From NCBI GenBank assembly GCA_022571535.1, contig JACZXR010000027.1, positions 1 through 11,778 on the forward strand: 11,778 nt of DNA, written 5' to 3'. This document shows, piece after piece, positions 1-6,376 of this stretch. Position numbers and translations under genes: made by a program. The notes beneath the pieces were generated by a model, which saw only the letters and a program-made list of their open reading frames with translations, was not told where the DNA came from and made no database searches. The DNA comes from Deltaproteobacteria bacterium. GTDB lineage: Bacteria > Desulfobacterota > Binatia > UBA9968 > CAXXLF01. How positions within the stretch are numbered: the first letter of the stretch is position 1; every line of letters begins with the position of its first letter.

Positions 1-124
1 GAGCGCGATCAGGCCTCTTTAGCCTTGTGCCAACATTTTCGTCCAGCTTTAATTTTTCAGAGGCAATCTCGAATTGCCTCACGGCCATTTCGCTCGCCGG
101 ACTACGCCACTCAACGGTCACCAT
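1..124 (-). CDS. Probable Glu/Leu/Phe/Val-type dehydrogenase, N-terminus only (cut by window edge)
   Basis: Translating the minus strand from the ATG at 124-122 gives 41 codons without a stop, running off the left edge. An in-frame TAA lies 9 bases before that ATG. The residues from about codon 14 (AVRQFEIASEKLKLD, then a block ending LKRPDRA) match the pattern at the start of NAD(P)-dependent glutamate/leucine dehydrogenases: an amphipathic helix of A..QF..A...L.LD type followed by L..P.R. The catalytic and nucleotide-binding parts lie outside the window. A second ATG at codon 13 (88-86) is an alternative start; neither has a convincing Shine-Dalgarno site. The gene is co-directional with the HIT gene to its right, 94 bases away. 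The family call rests on a short stretch and is moderately sure. Confidence 0.6.
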   Translation of the reverse strand, partial: MVTVEWRSPASEMAVRQFEIASEKLKLDENVGTRLKRPDRA

Positions 125-147
125 AGTTGATAGTTAACAGTTAACAG
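125..147. repeat. 7-bp tandem repeat upstream of the left-edge gene
   Basis: Three and a third copies of a 7-bp unit stand directly against the ATG at 124: AGTTGAT, AGTTAAC, AGTTAAC, AG. Read on the minus strand the last unit runs into the start codon itself, so the repeat occupies the place where a ribosome binding site would be expected. The GTTAAC core is palindromic. No function is assigned. Confidence 0.6.
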
Positions 148-218
148 CCGCTAGCACAAATATGTAGTCAATCATCAGTAGTCTATGATGGATTTGGGAC
201 ACCTGACAATTTATCATT

Positions 219-563
219 CTATCCCGGAGGCCACCTCAATGCGCGGCCTCCCAAGAGGTGAAGATGGATGTGAAAAACGCTCTGACCCGCTCCGGCTCCG
301 CAATTGAGCACCACACGGAATCCATCTTCAGAGATCCCGTGATCCCTGGCCAACTTACTCGCCGCAAAAAGAATATCACCGAATAGTCCCTTGTCTCCCT
401 GCTCTACGTCTAGAAGAGTGGCTATGTGCTTACGAGGGACAATCAACAGATGAACCGGGGCCTTGGGGTTGATGTCCTTAAAAGCAACAACCGAGCTGTC
501 TTGATAGACGATCTCTCCTTTGATCTCCCCACTGATGATACCGCAAAAAAGACAATCAGCCAC
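219..563 (-). CDS. HIT-family nucleotide hydrolase (Hint-like)
   Basis: This 114-residue protein has the length typical of bacterial Hint-type HIT proteins, which hydrolyse purine nucleoside phosphoramidates and related AMP conjugates in the cytoplasm. The histidine triad HIHLHLL is at residues 98-104; by family knowledge the middle His100 is the AMP-accepting nucleophile. The family N-terminus is present (CxxC at Cys4/Cys7, which with His46 and one triad histidine can bind zinc), as are Asn87 and the usual C-terminal GGR...WPPG. The start is a GTG at 563, chosen because AAGGAGGG lies 8 bases upstream and the protein then begins at the family's normal place. It is 75 bases downstream of the soluble Rieske gene, probably on the same transcript. 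The exact substrate is not deducible. Confidence 0.93.
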   Translation of the reverse strand: MADCLFCGIISGEIKGEIVYQDSSVVAFKDINPKAPVHLLIVPRKHIATLLDVEQGDKGLFGDILFAASKLARDHGISEDGFRVVLNCGAGAGQSVFHIHLHLLGGRALRWPPG

Positions 564-638
564 CTTAGCTCCCTCCTTTCATTCACCGTCAGGTCTGCCA
601 ATTTCCAATTGGATAATGGAAGTATCTATTGTTCGGTT

Positions 639-992
639 TTACTCCGGGCAAAAGGCAAGAATGTTCCCCTCGTCTATCTTTATAGGAACACTCTGCAAAA
701 ACTCCCCCAGGCAAGGACCCCAGATACACTCCCCTGTCGTTGGCTCATACGTAGCTCCATGGTTGGCGCAAACCAGGTGCCGCTTGTCCTCTGTAAAGAA
801 TTGATTATCCACCCAGTCCATAGACAGGGAAATATGGCAACACCGATTCACATAAGCAAAAATCTTTTCCTCATAGCCGATCAGAAGGCCTTCAACGGTG
901 TTTCCTTGACAACGCAGCTTGAATTTTTTCGTCGTCCCATGTGGTAGCTCCGCCAACCGGCCGACCACTTTGCCTTTCCTAAACTTCTTCAC
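639..992 (-). CDS. Soluble Rieske [2Fe-2S] protein
   Basis: A 117-residue single-domain Rieske protein. The cluster ligands are Cys51-x-His53 and Cys75-x-x-His78, separated by 21 residues. A second cysteine pair, Cys89 and Cys94 (ECIWGPC), follows and is shared with the neighbouring paralogue. There is no signal peptide, membrane segment or oxygenase catalytic domain, so it most likely serves as an electron carrier or a ferredoxin-like partner. The start is GTG at 992, only 9 bases after the stop of the upstream Rieske gene, with GAAGAG as a weak ribosome binding site, so the two are almost certainly co-transcribed and translationally linked. It is clearly homologous to the protein encoded at 1002-1505 (shared NRC.H, QFFTED, HGA.Y.P.TG.C..GPC). 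Redox partner and pathway are unknown. Confidence 0.85.
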   Translation of the reverse strand: MKKFRKGKVVGRLAELPHGTTKKFKLRCQGNTVEGLLIGYEEKIFAYVNRCCHISLSMDWVDNQFFTEDKRHLVCANHGATYEPTTGECIWGPCLGEFLQSVPIKIDEGNILAFCPE

Positions 993-1001
993 AGATTCTC
1001 T

Positions 1002-1505
1002 TCAATCAGCCAGATCGGCCAAAAAGGGCAAATCTCCCTTAGGGCAGCTGACCAAGACGTCTCCCTGATCCACTAAGACGGGAAGTCGATATAGAGATAG
1101 CCCCTTGCAGGGACCATCGACACAGAGCCCGGTTTCCGGCTGATAAATCGCCCCGTGGGTGAGGCAGATGAGTTGCTTCCCATCTTCAGTAAAAAACTGG
1201 TAGCGAACGAAATCCAGGGGAGTAGTCATATGACGGCAGCGATTGATATAAGCATGATACTTCCCTTGGTAATTGATCAGAAAACAATCTAACCGATACT
1301 TCTGACAAATCAGCCAAAACTTCTTCACCGAACCCGGGGCCATTTCCTCCACCCGTACTATGACCCTTCCTCCCAATCTGCTCTCCCGTCCCATCCGGGC
1401 CTTATCTCGGTTGAAGGAGAACTTACGGATGGTCAGAGCCAACAGGTAGAGACATAAAAACAGGAGAGAAAGATAAATCGTTAGGGTCACTGTGGAACTC
1501 GCCAA
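1002..1505 (-). CDS. Membrane-anchored Rieske [2Fe-2S] protein
   Basis: A 167-residue protein with one N-terminal hydrophobic segment (about residues 8-26), a basic stretch (about 27-47) and a Rieske domain (about 48-155). The ligands are Cys90-x-His92 and Cys114-x-x-His117; Cys128 and Cys133 (LCVDGPC) correspond to the extra pair in its neighbour. The positive charges after the hydrophobic segment suggest the Rieske domain faces the cytoplasm (Nin would need the reverse), so it looks like a membrane-tethered version of the soluble protein encoded just downstream. The start is uncertain: the longest reading begins at TTG 1505 without a good ribosome binding site, and a GTG at codon 6 (1490) is an alternative. 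Function beyond electron transfer is not evident. Confidence 0.8.
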   Translation of the reverse strand: MASSTVTLTIYLSLLFLCLYLLALTIRKFSFNRDKARMGRESRLGGRVIVRVEEMAPGSVKKFWLICQKYRLDCFLINYQGKYHAYINRCRHMTTPLDFVRYQFFTEDGKQLICLTHGAIYQPETGLCVDGPCKGLSLYRLPVLVDQGDVLVSCPKGDLPFLADLAD

Positions 1506-1518
1506 GTGTTACTCATTA

Positions 1519-1577
1519 TTCGTTGACTCGCTAACTTTTATCCCCGAATACACATTGGCGAATATGCGAACAACGAA
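1519..1577. repeat. Imperfect inverted repeat filling a gene-gene gap
   Basis: TTCGTTGACTCGC at 1519-1531 and GCGAACAACGAA at 1566-1577 are near-complementary arms separated by 34 bases. The right arm ends one base before the stop codon of the zinc-ribbon gene, and the element takes up most of the 72-base gap before the membrane Rieske gene. The arms and spacer contain repeated TTCG/CGAA and GCGAA words. It could be a REP-like interspersed element or an intercistronic RNA hairpin that sets relative expression. Only the sequence symmetry is observed. Confidence 0.5.
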
Positions 1578-1901
1578 CTATTTGGGTTCACTCTTTGTCA
1601 TTTTCCGAATCCTCCTCACATCCTCTGGAGTCTGCCGTTCTCCGAGACCCATGACCGTTATAAGCTCATTGGCCATCTCCGCCGTCACCTGGTCCTGGAG
1701 ACTACCCTTGCCATCCGGATCTGCCTTGAGAAAGACCATAATTTTCTCAGGTGAAACACCGGTCTGCTCAAGCCCGCTGAGAAACTCGCCATAACCTACT
1801 CGTCCCCGCAGTTCACCAACCCGGACCAGGAGGTTTTTACAGTCCTTGCAAATTTTTGACCAGAGGCCTGCTGGGCCCTTACAGTAACCGCACTGAGCCA
1901 T
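1578..1901 (-). CDS. Hypothetical zinc-ribbon protein
   Basis: A 107-residue protein with an N-terminal four-cysteine zinc site: Cys4-x-x-Cys7 and Cys18-x-x-Cys21, in the order CGYC...CKDC. The rest (about residues 22-107) is predicted helical and charged, with no transmembrane segment and a lysine-rich C-terminus. I do not recognise the family. The start ATG at 1901 lies 22 bases after the CysQ stop and lacks a clear Shine-Dalgarno site, so translation may depend on coupling to cysQ. The composition is normal for the cluster and the zinc site is intact, so this is a real gene; a nucleic-acid-binding or scaffold role is only a guess. Confidence 0.75.
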   Translation of the reverse strand: MAQCGYCKGPAGLWSKICKDCKNLLVRVGELRGRVGYGEFLSGLEQTGVSPEKIMVFLKADPDGKGSLQDQVTAEMANELITVMGLGERQTPEDVRRIRKMTKSEPK

Positions 1902-1923
1902 AACTACGCATTCTGTATAAAAT

Positions 1924-2733
1924 TCATCTCGATCCCTCCAGAGACCTGCTTAGAATCTTTTGAATGCCGAATGTTAGAGTCTCGTTGGAGGCTACAAGCC
2001 CACGGAAAACAGGATCCGGCTGATTAAACCGGAGATCCTTTCCATCCCCATCCACCACAACTCCCCCTGCCTCCTCCACGATCATGACGCCGGCACAGAC
2101 ATCCCATTCATGAATAGTATGAAAAGTCAGCGTCCCATCTCCCTTTCCCCCAGCAACCAGGGCCAATCGATAGGCGATACTTCCAATTTGCTCCAGATGG
2201 TACAGATCCGCCAATAAACGAAACTTGCGGCTCGGCTCCGACCGACTCACCAAGAGATGAGCCCCTTTCGCCTCTTCACGTGGAGAGATCCTTATAGCAC
2301 ATTCGTTGAGTGTCGCCCCAGCGCCTCTAACGGCCATAAAAAGCTGGTCCTTCACCGGGTTATACACCACGCCCAGTGCCGGACGCCCCTCAATAACCAG
2401 ACCGATAGAGACGGCAAACTGAGCAACATGCTGGATGAACTCCTTGGTCCCATCTATAGGATCTATTACCCAAACTCGAGAAGCCTTGAGCCTTTTGAGA
2501 TCGTCCTGACTCTCCTCCGAGAGCCATCCATCTTCGGGATAACGACCCAGAATGACCTCTTTAATCCTTAGGTTTGCCTCCAAATCCGCAGTGGTTACAG
2601 GATGCCCCTTAAACTTTTCCTCTATTCGATAATCCTTTCCGTAAAGGGCCATAATAGCCTCTCCTGCGTCCCTGGCAGCCCTTTCAGCAGTTCTGAGTTC
2701 CCCTAAAAGACCGTTCTTGGTATCATTCATCAT
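1924..2733 (-). CDS. cysQ: 3'(2'),5'-bisphosphate nucleotidase, CysQ/inositol monophosphatase family
   Basis: A 269-residue enzyme of the Mg2+-dependent, lithium-sensitive phosphatase superfamily. By family knowledge CysQ converts 3'-phosphoadenosine 5'-phosphate to AMP, clearing the by-product of sulfate assimilation and sulfation. Visible signatures are the metal-binding acidic pair in WLSEES (Glu73/Glu74), the hallmark DPIDGT at 91-96 and the C-terminal motif WDVCAG with Asp211. The segment IGSIAYRLALVAGGKGDG fits the CysQ branch better than plain inositol monophosphatase. Two ATGs open the frame (2733 and 2730); GGGAAGGA lies only 2 bases before the first and 5 before the second, so the second is the better start. 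It is the first gene of the leftward run, divergent from the membrane protein at 2798 with a spacer of about 65 bases. A 2'-O-acting or inositol-phosphate substrate cannot be excluded. Confidence 0.88.
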   Translation of the reverse strand: MMNDTKNGLLGELRTAERAARDAGEAIMALYGKDYRIEEKFKGHPVTTADLEANLRIKEVILGRYPEDGWLSEESQDDLKRLKASRVWVIDPIDGTKEFIQHVAQFAVSIGLVIEGRPALGVVYNPVKDQLFMAVRGAGATLNECAIRISPREEAKGAHLLVSRSEPSRKFRLLADLYHLEQIGSIAYRLALVAGGKGDGTLTFHTIHEWDVCAGVMIVEEAGGVVVDGDGKDLRFNQPDPVFRGLVASNETLTFGIQKILSRSLEGSR

Positions 2734-2787
2734 ATTCCTTCCCTAGACATTAAACACCAGACCTTGGAGAATAAACAAGAGTCCCTT

Positions 2788-2792
2788 GGGGG
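2788..2792 (+). promoter_or_regulatory. Ribosome binding site deciding the start of the membrane protein
   Basis: A run of five G residues, five bases before the ATG at 2798, is the only purine-rich stretch near the 5' end of this frame. It overlaps the alternative TTG start at 2786 and therefore argues for the ATG. The match to the anti-Shine-Dalgarno sequence is only fair. Confidence 0.45.
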
Positions 2793-2797
2793 TATTC

Positions 2798-3604
2798 ATG
2801 CGTTACCTCGGTTTCTTCGGTTTCCTGTTGATCCTCACGGGAGAGGGTTTGAGCTTTTTTCCCATCCTCCCTTGGGCCCATTATGTCTTTCCTCTCTTCT
2901 GGTACGGCTATATTCTGGTCCTCGACTCCCTTAACTATCGACTGCGAGGCACCTCGCTACTCTCTGATCGGCGACGGGAATTTCTACTCATGCTTCCGAT
3001 CTCGGCTCTCTATTGGTACGTATTCGAATCGTACAACCTGATAATTGAGAATTGGGTTTATCTCAACACACCAGAGGAAAAGTGGATCGAGATTACAATG
3101 AAGTTCGTCTCCTTCGCTACGGTAATCCCAGCCTTCTACGAGACCGCAGATCTCCTGACTGTAATACTGCGGACAGGTGAAGGACTGAGGGTTCGACCAC
3201 TCATCCCCTCAAATTGGCGTGGCATCTCGCTCACCCTAGGTCTACTGCTCTCTATTTTACCACTGCTTCTTCCCAAGTTCTTTTTCTGGTCAGTATGGCT
3301 TGGCGTCTTCTTCATCATTGACCCTGTCAATGATCGTCTGCGCCGATCCTCGATTCTCAGCGATTGGCATTCGGGGGATCTTAACCGGACGGCTATTTTT
3401 CTCGTAGCCGGGTATATCTGCGGTTTTTTCTGGGAGTTTTGGAACTTCTGGGCATACACCAAGTGGATCTACACTGTCCCTATCCCAGAGATGCCCCAGA
3501 TCTTTGAGATGCCAATACTGGGTTTTTTGGGTTTTGGGCCCTTTGGGCTTGAGACCTTTGCGTTCTGGACCCTGATTTGGAGAGGAGATAAGGACGCCAA
3601 CTAA
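2798..3604 (+). CDS. Multi-pass membrane protein with internal duplication, function unknown
   Basis: A 268-residue, very hydrophobic and aromatic-rich protein with roughly six to eight membrane segments. It is built from two homologous halves. Residues 35-88 (FWYGYILVLDSLNYRLR, then TSLLSD, then FE..N...ENWVY) align with residues 167-225 (VWLGVFFIIDPVNDRLR, then SSILSD, then WEFWNFWAYTKWIY). The following P..xE segments, 108-120 and 243-257, also correspond. The ATG at 2798 is preferred because a G-rich site (2788-2792) lies 5 bases upstream; a reading from TTG 2786 would add four residues and place the start on top of that site. It stands alone on the plus strand, divergent from cysQ. No signature of a known transporter or enzyme was recognised. 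The conserved charged/aromatic blocks (D..N.RLR..S.LSD) probably line a shared site in each half. Confidence 0.82.
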   Translation: MRYLGFFGFLLILTGEGLSFFPILPWAHYVFPLFWYGYILVLDSLNYRLRGTSLLSDRRREFLLMLPISALYWYVFESYNLIIENWVYLNTPEEKWIEITMKFVSFATVIPAFYETADLLTVILRTGEGLRVRPLIPSNWRGISLTLGLLLSILPLLLPKFFFWSVWLGVFFIIDPVNDRLRRSSILSDWHSGDLNRTAIFLVAGYICGFFWEFWNFWAYTKWIYTVPIPEMPQIFEMPILGFLGFGPFGLETFAFWTLIWRGDKDAN

Positions 3605-3793
3605 CCCCGATCCGACAAAAATAATCAAGCCTTATGCCATCCCGAGCTGATGTTGCAAGAGTTGCCGATATATTGATCGTATGTTCGTAAGTGTACTCCG
3701 AGTGAGTTGCTGATTCATGGTGCATACAGCTCTTCGCCGCGATCCGATGCCCATCAGGGGAAATTTCCTGAGCTGATTAATATCGGATCGGGG
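3605..3793. repeat. Palindrome-rich spacer with nested inverted repeats
   Basis: This spacer between the membrane protein and the nicotinamidase gene is non-coding. CCCCGATCCGA at 3605-3615, immediately after the stop codon, is the exact reverse complement of TCGGATCGGGG at 3783-3793. A further copy, CGATCCGAT at 3740-3748, is the exact reverse complement of 3782-3790, so the right arm has two competing partners. Inside the shorter loop lie ATCAG/CTGAT arms around the perfect palindrome GGAAATTTCC (3759-3768). Such layered symmetry could form a strong 3' hairpin for either converging gene, or be the remnant of a small inverted-repeat element. No T-run typical of an intrinsic terminator follows. 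Confidence 0.55.
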
Positions 3794-3827
3794 CTAACAG
3801 GCTGTCTCTTTGAGACCAATTCCAGGG

Positions 3828-4418
3828 TTATGAGGAGAAATCTGGAAGGCCGGTTTTTCTCTCCGCTCCCGCCAGAATCATCGCCTCGATGGCACGCTCG
3901 GAGTCTCCGGGTTTAAGATCAACTCCACGGATGGCATCTGCGATCAAGACAACTTTGAATCCCTGCTTCAGCGCGTCTAGAACCGTAAATTTCACGCAGT
4001 AATCCGTGGCTAGACCCCCCACAAACAGTCTATCCACGCCTCGGTCACCCAACAGATTAGAGAGATTAACTCCCTGGTGATCCCTGCCTTCAAATCCAGA
4101 ATAACCCTGCTCGTCAGATCTGCTGCCACAGGAGATAATAACCACATCTTCGGACAGCTTTAGATCGGGATGAAACTCCGCCCCCCTGGTCTCCTGGATG
4201 CAATGGGGTGGCCACTCGCCGCCGCCGGTAGTAAAGTGTATGGTCTTCTCGGGATGCCAGTCACGCGTTGCAAATATGGGCAGGTTGGCCGCCTTAAATC
4301 TCTCGATACAGCGGTTCAGGACGGGAACGACAGAATCCCCCTCGGGAACCGCCAAGGCCCCACCTGCACAGAAATCATTCTGAACATCAATAACGAGAAG
4401 GGCATCTCTGTCTTGCAC
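3828..4418 (-). CDS. pncA: Nicotinamidase-like isochorismatase-superfamily hydrolase
   Basis: A 196-residue protein of usual nicotinamidase length. By homology the enzyme deamidates nicotinamide to nicotinate for NAD salvage. Seen in the sequence: catalytic Asp11 in VIDVQNDF; metal ligands Asp53, His55 and His61 (RDWH...HF) with WPPHC (His72); the YSGFEG block at 106-111; and nucleophile Cys141 after TDY. The expected catalytic lysine, which in canonical PncA immediately precedes the Gly before this block, is Cys97 here (IISCGSRSDEQ), encoded by TGT at 4130-4128. The enzyme may therefore be impaired, altered, or act on another amide. The start is GTG at 4418, with no Shine-Dalgarno site but a TATAAT 8 bases upstream, which suggests a leaderless message. 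It is divergent from the HAD gene. The family call is firm, the substrate less so. Confidence 0.87.
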   Translation of the reverse strand: MQDRDALLVIDVQNDFCAGGALAVPEGDSVVPVLNRCIERFKAANLPIFATRDWHPEKTIHFTTGGGEWPPHCIQETRGAEFHPDLKLSEDVVIISCGSRSDEQGYSGFEGRDHQGVNLSNLLGDRGVDRLFVGGLATDYCVKFTVLDALKQGFKVVLIADAIRGVDLKPGDSERAIEAMILAGAERKTGLPDFSS

Positions 4419-4426
4419 GGTATAAG

Positions 4427-4454
4427 ATTATAGTGAAAGATAAGCCCGTTGCAA
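4427..4454 (-). promoter_or_regulatory. Candidate sigma-70 promoter for the nicotinamidase gene
   Basis: On the minus strand, TTGCAA (4454-4449) and a perfect TATAAT (4432-4427) are 16 bases apart. The -10 box ends 8 bases before the GTG start at 4418, so transcription would begin at or within a base or two of the start codon. The whole divergent spacer between this gene and the HAD gene is only 60 bases, so their control regions must overlap. Confidence 0.45.
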
Positions 4455-4478
4455 TGCCATCCGGCTCGGAAAAAAATT

Positions 4479-5186
4479 ATGGCGTTAAAAGCAATCTTTT
4501 TTGATGCAGCAGGAACGCTCTTCACCTCGGTGAGACCCGTAGGGGAAAGCTATGCGCTGATGGCGAAAAGGTACGGGATGGAGGTCTCAGGCGCAGAAAC
4601 GGCTCGTCGCTTTCGAAGCTGCTTTTCCTCGGCCCCGCCCCTCGCTTTTCCTGGGGCAACAGGCGAGCAGATCAAGGAACTGGAGCGATCCTGGTGGAAG
4701 GAGCTGGTGCAAAGAATTTATGAGCCCTCGGGGCCGTTCGCCCGCTTCGACGAGTATTTCTCCGAGCTCTTCGGGTACTTTAGCAAGGCCGACTCTTGGT
4801 CGCTTTACGACGATACTATTGAAACGCTTTTAACTTTGCGAAAAAAGAAACTGATTATAGGGGTCATCTCAAACTTTGACTCTCGCCTCTTCGGTATTCT
4901 CGATGGGCTCGGCATCTCCTCACATCTTGATTCTGTTCATATCTCGAGTCAGGTAGGATACGCTAAGCCTTCGGTGGAGATATTCCAGGCAGCCTTGAGC
5001 CACCACCGACTGGGTCCAGAACAGGCCATGTTTGTTGGCGACAGCACTGAAACCGATATCGCCGGAGCTACTAGAGCTGGACTGGCAGCAGTTTTGCTAG
5101 ACCCCAGCGCTAGAAGGGGAACAGATTCGTTCACGCGAATTGGGAGGCTAAAAGAGGTCCTGTTCCTCGCCAATCGTTCGGGCTAA
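4479..5186 (+). CDS. HAD-superfamily hydrolase (REG-2/HDHD3-like)
   Basis: A 235-residue haloacid dehalogenase-fold phosphatase, class IA with a helical cap (about residues 15-105). Motif I is FFDAAGTLF with nucleophile Asp9; motif II is the Ser131-Asn132 pair in VISNFDSR; motif III is Lys163 in YAKPS; motif IV is GDSTETD with Asp188 and Asp193. The second motif-I aspartate, normally the general acid/base two residues after the nucleophile, is Ala11. This DAAGT form occurs in REG-2-like relatives, so it is a subfamily trait rather than decay, though it makes the activity hard to guess. The ATG at 4479 is preferred over TTG 4449 because motif I then falls at the normal distance and GGA lies 8 bases upstream. 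The physiological substrate is unknown. Confidence 0.88.
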   Translation: MALKAIFFDAAGTLFTSVRPVGESYALMAKRYGMEVSGAETARRFRSCFSSAPPLAFPGATGEQIKELERSWWKELVQRIYEPSGPFARFDEYFSELFGYFSKADSWSLYDDTIETLLTLRKKKLIIGVISNFDSRLFGILDGLGISSHLDSVHISSQVGYAKPSVEIFQAALSHHRLGPEQAMFVGDSTETDIAGATRAGLAAVLLDPSARRGTDSFTRIGRLKEVLFLANRSG

Positions 5187-5281
5187 AAACTGTTCAGGAC
5201 GCTTGCACCTGACGTGCACCGGGTCAAAATTTGTGTGGCAAATAATTTTCACTAGGAAATCATCGCTGGATGTGAAGTTAG

Positions 5282-5306
5282 AGACCCCTTCCACTGAAGG
5301 GGGTCT
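5282..5306 (+). promoter_or_regulatory. Hairpin in the 5' leader of the amidohydrolase gene
   Basis: AGACCCCTTC (5282-5291) can pair with GAAGGGGGTCT (5296-5306) with a single bulged G and a short loop. The hairpin ends 6 bases before the strong ribosome binding site GGAGGAG (5313-5319). No T-run follows, so it is not a simple terminator; it may modulate translation or protect the 5' end. The spacer before it (5187-5281) shows a TGCACC direct repeat (5205-5220 region) but no convincing promoter. Confidence 0.45.
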
Positions 5307-5325
5307 ATGCCTGGAGGAGTGACCA

Positions 5326-6351
5326 ATGCCGACCATTGACTCAGACACACATGTTTTAGAGAGTGCGCACACTTGGGATTACATGGACGAGGGCGAGCGT
5401 GAAATGCGCCCCCAAATCGTAACCCCATCCCACGGAGATGACTTGGGAACAGAATTCTGGTTGATAGACGGGAGACTACACCCGAAGTCACAGAATGTCG
5501 GGAAAGACACCCCGGAGGCATCCAGAGAAATGCAGGACATAGAGGCACGCATAAGGCATATGGACGAATTGGAGGTGGATGTGCAGGTCCTCTATCCATC
5601 AGTTTTTCTCAGGCCACTCACTAGCAGGCCAGAGGTTGAACTGGCACTGTGCAAAAGCTACAACCGCTGGCTGGCCGATATCTGGAGAAAGGGGGGGAAC
5701 CGTCTAAGATGGGTAGCCGTTCTACCGCTGCTCAGCATGGAAAGGGCATTAGAGGAATTGAGGACCGCCAGGGAAAACGGGGCGTGCGGGTTATTTATTC
5801 GCGGTGTAGAGGGAGAAAGGCGCCTCAGCGATCCCTACTTTTTTCCTCTCTATGAGGAGGCAAGTCGAATGGATCTGCCCGTGTGCGTTCATTCGGCCAC
5901 GGGAAACTTTGCATTGTATGATTTTTTCGCCAGTGAGTGCGGATTCTCAAAATTCAAACTTGCCGTTGTTGGGGCCTTTCACTCCCTTATCTTTGAGGGT
6001 ATCCCGGACATGTTCCCAAAGCTCAGGTTCGCCTTTATTGAGGTCAGCTCCCAATGGATTCCCTACGTCATCCACGACCTAGCCATACGGTTCAGGAGGC
6101 GCGGAGGGCAACTAAAAAAAGACCTGTTGCGCGAAAACAGGATCTATGTAGCCTGTCAGACGGATGATGATCTCGCGTACATTATTCAATACGCGGGAGA
6201 GGACAGTCTGATCATCGGATCAGACTACGGCCACGCGGATACCGCTACTGAAATAGAGGCACTGCGAAAATTAAAACGGGACGACAAGGTGAGCCCAGCA
6301 GCTATCAATAAGATTTTAGACCAGAATGCGAGGACCCTTTACAACCTTTGA
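5326..6351 (+). CDS. Amidohydrolase family 2 (metal-dependent TIM-barrel hydrolase or decarboxylase)
   Basis: A 341-residue protein of the amidohydrolase-2 group, which includes ACMSD-type decarboxylases and various hydrolases of aromatic or lactone substrates. The N-terminal metal motif is IDSDTHVLE (Asp7, His9), a D-x-H variant of the usual H-x-H that is common in this group. His189 in VHSATG, His219 in GAFHSLIFEG and Asp300 in GSDYGHAD occupy the expected later strand positions. The block FPKLRFAFIE is also typical. The start is ATG 5326 with GGAGGAG 6 bases upstream. It lies 139 bases after the HAD gene on the same strand and converges with the molybdenum hydroxylase gene, leaving only 25 bases between stops. 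The substrate cannot be deduced; an aromatic-ring or lactone intermediate is plausible. Confidence 0.87.
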   Translation: MPTIDSDTHVLESAHTWDYMDEGEREMRPQIVTPSHGDDLGTEFWLIDGRLHPKSQNVGKDTPEASREMQDIEARIRHMDELEVDVQVLYPSVFLRPLTSRPEVELALCKSYNRWLADIWRKGGNRLRWVAVLPLLSMERALEELRTARENGACGLFIRGVEGERRLSDPYFFPLYEEASRMDLPVCVHSATGNFALYDFFASECGFSKFKLAVVGAFHSLIFEGIPDMFPKLRFAFIEVSSQWIPYVIHDLAIRFRRRGGQLKKDLLRENRIYVACQTDDDLAYIIQYAGEDSLIIGSDYGHADTATEIEALRKLKRDDKVSPAAINKILDQNARTLYNL

Positions 6352-6376
6352 GGTAGCGGCCGACTCTGACTCACCG

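Noticed and set aside
426..947. 173-residue open frame on the plus strand
   Set aside because: It lies opposite the HIT and soluble Rieske genes, whose motifs are clear; its own translation shows no domain.
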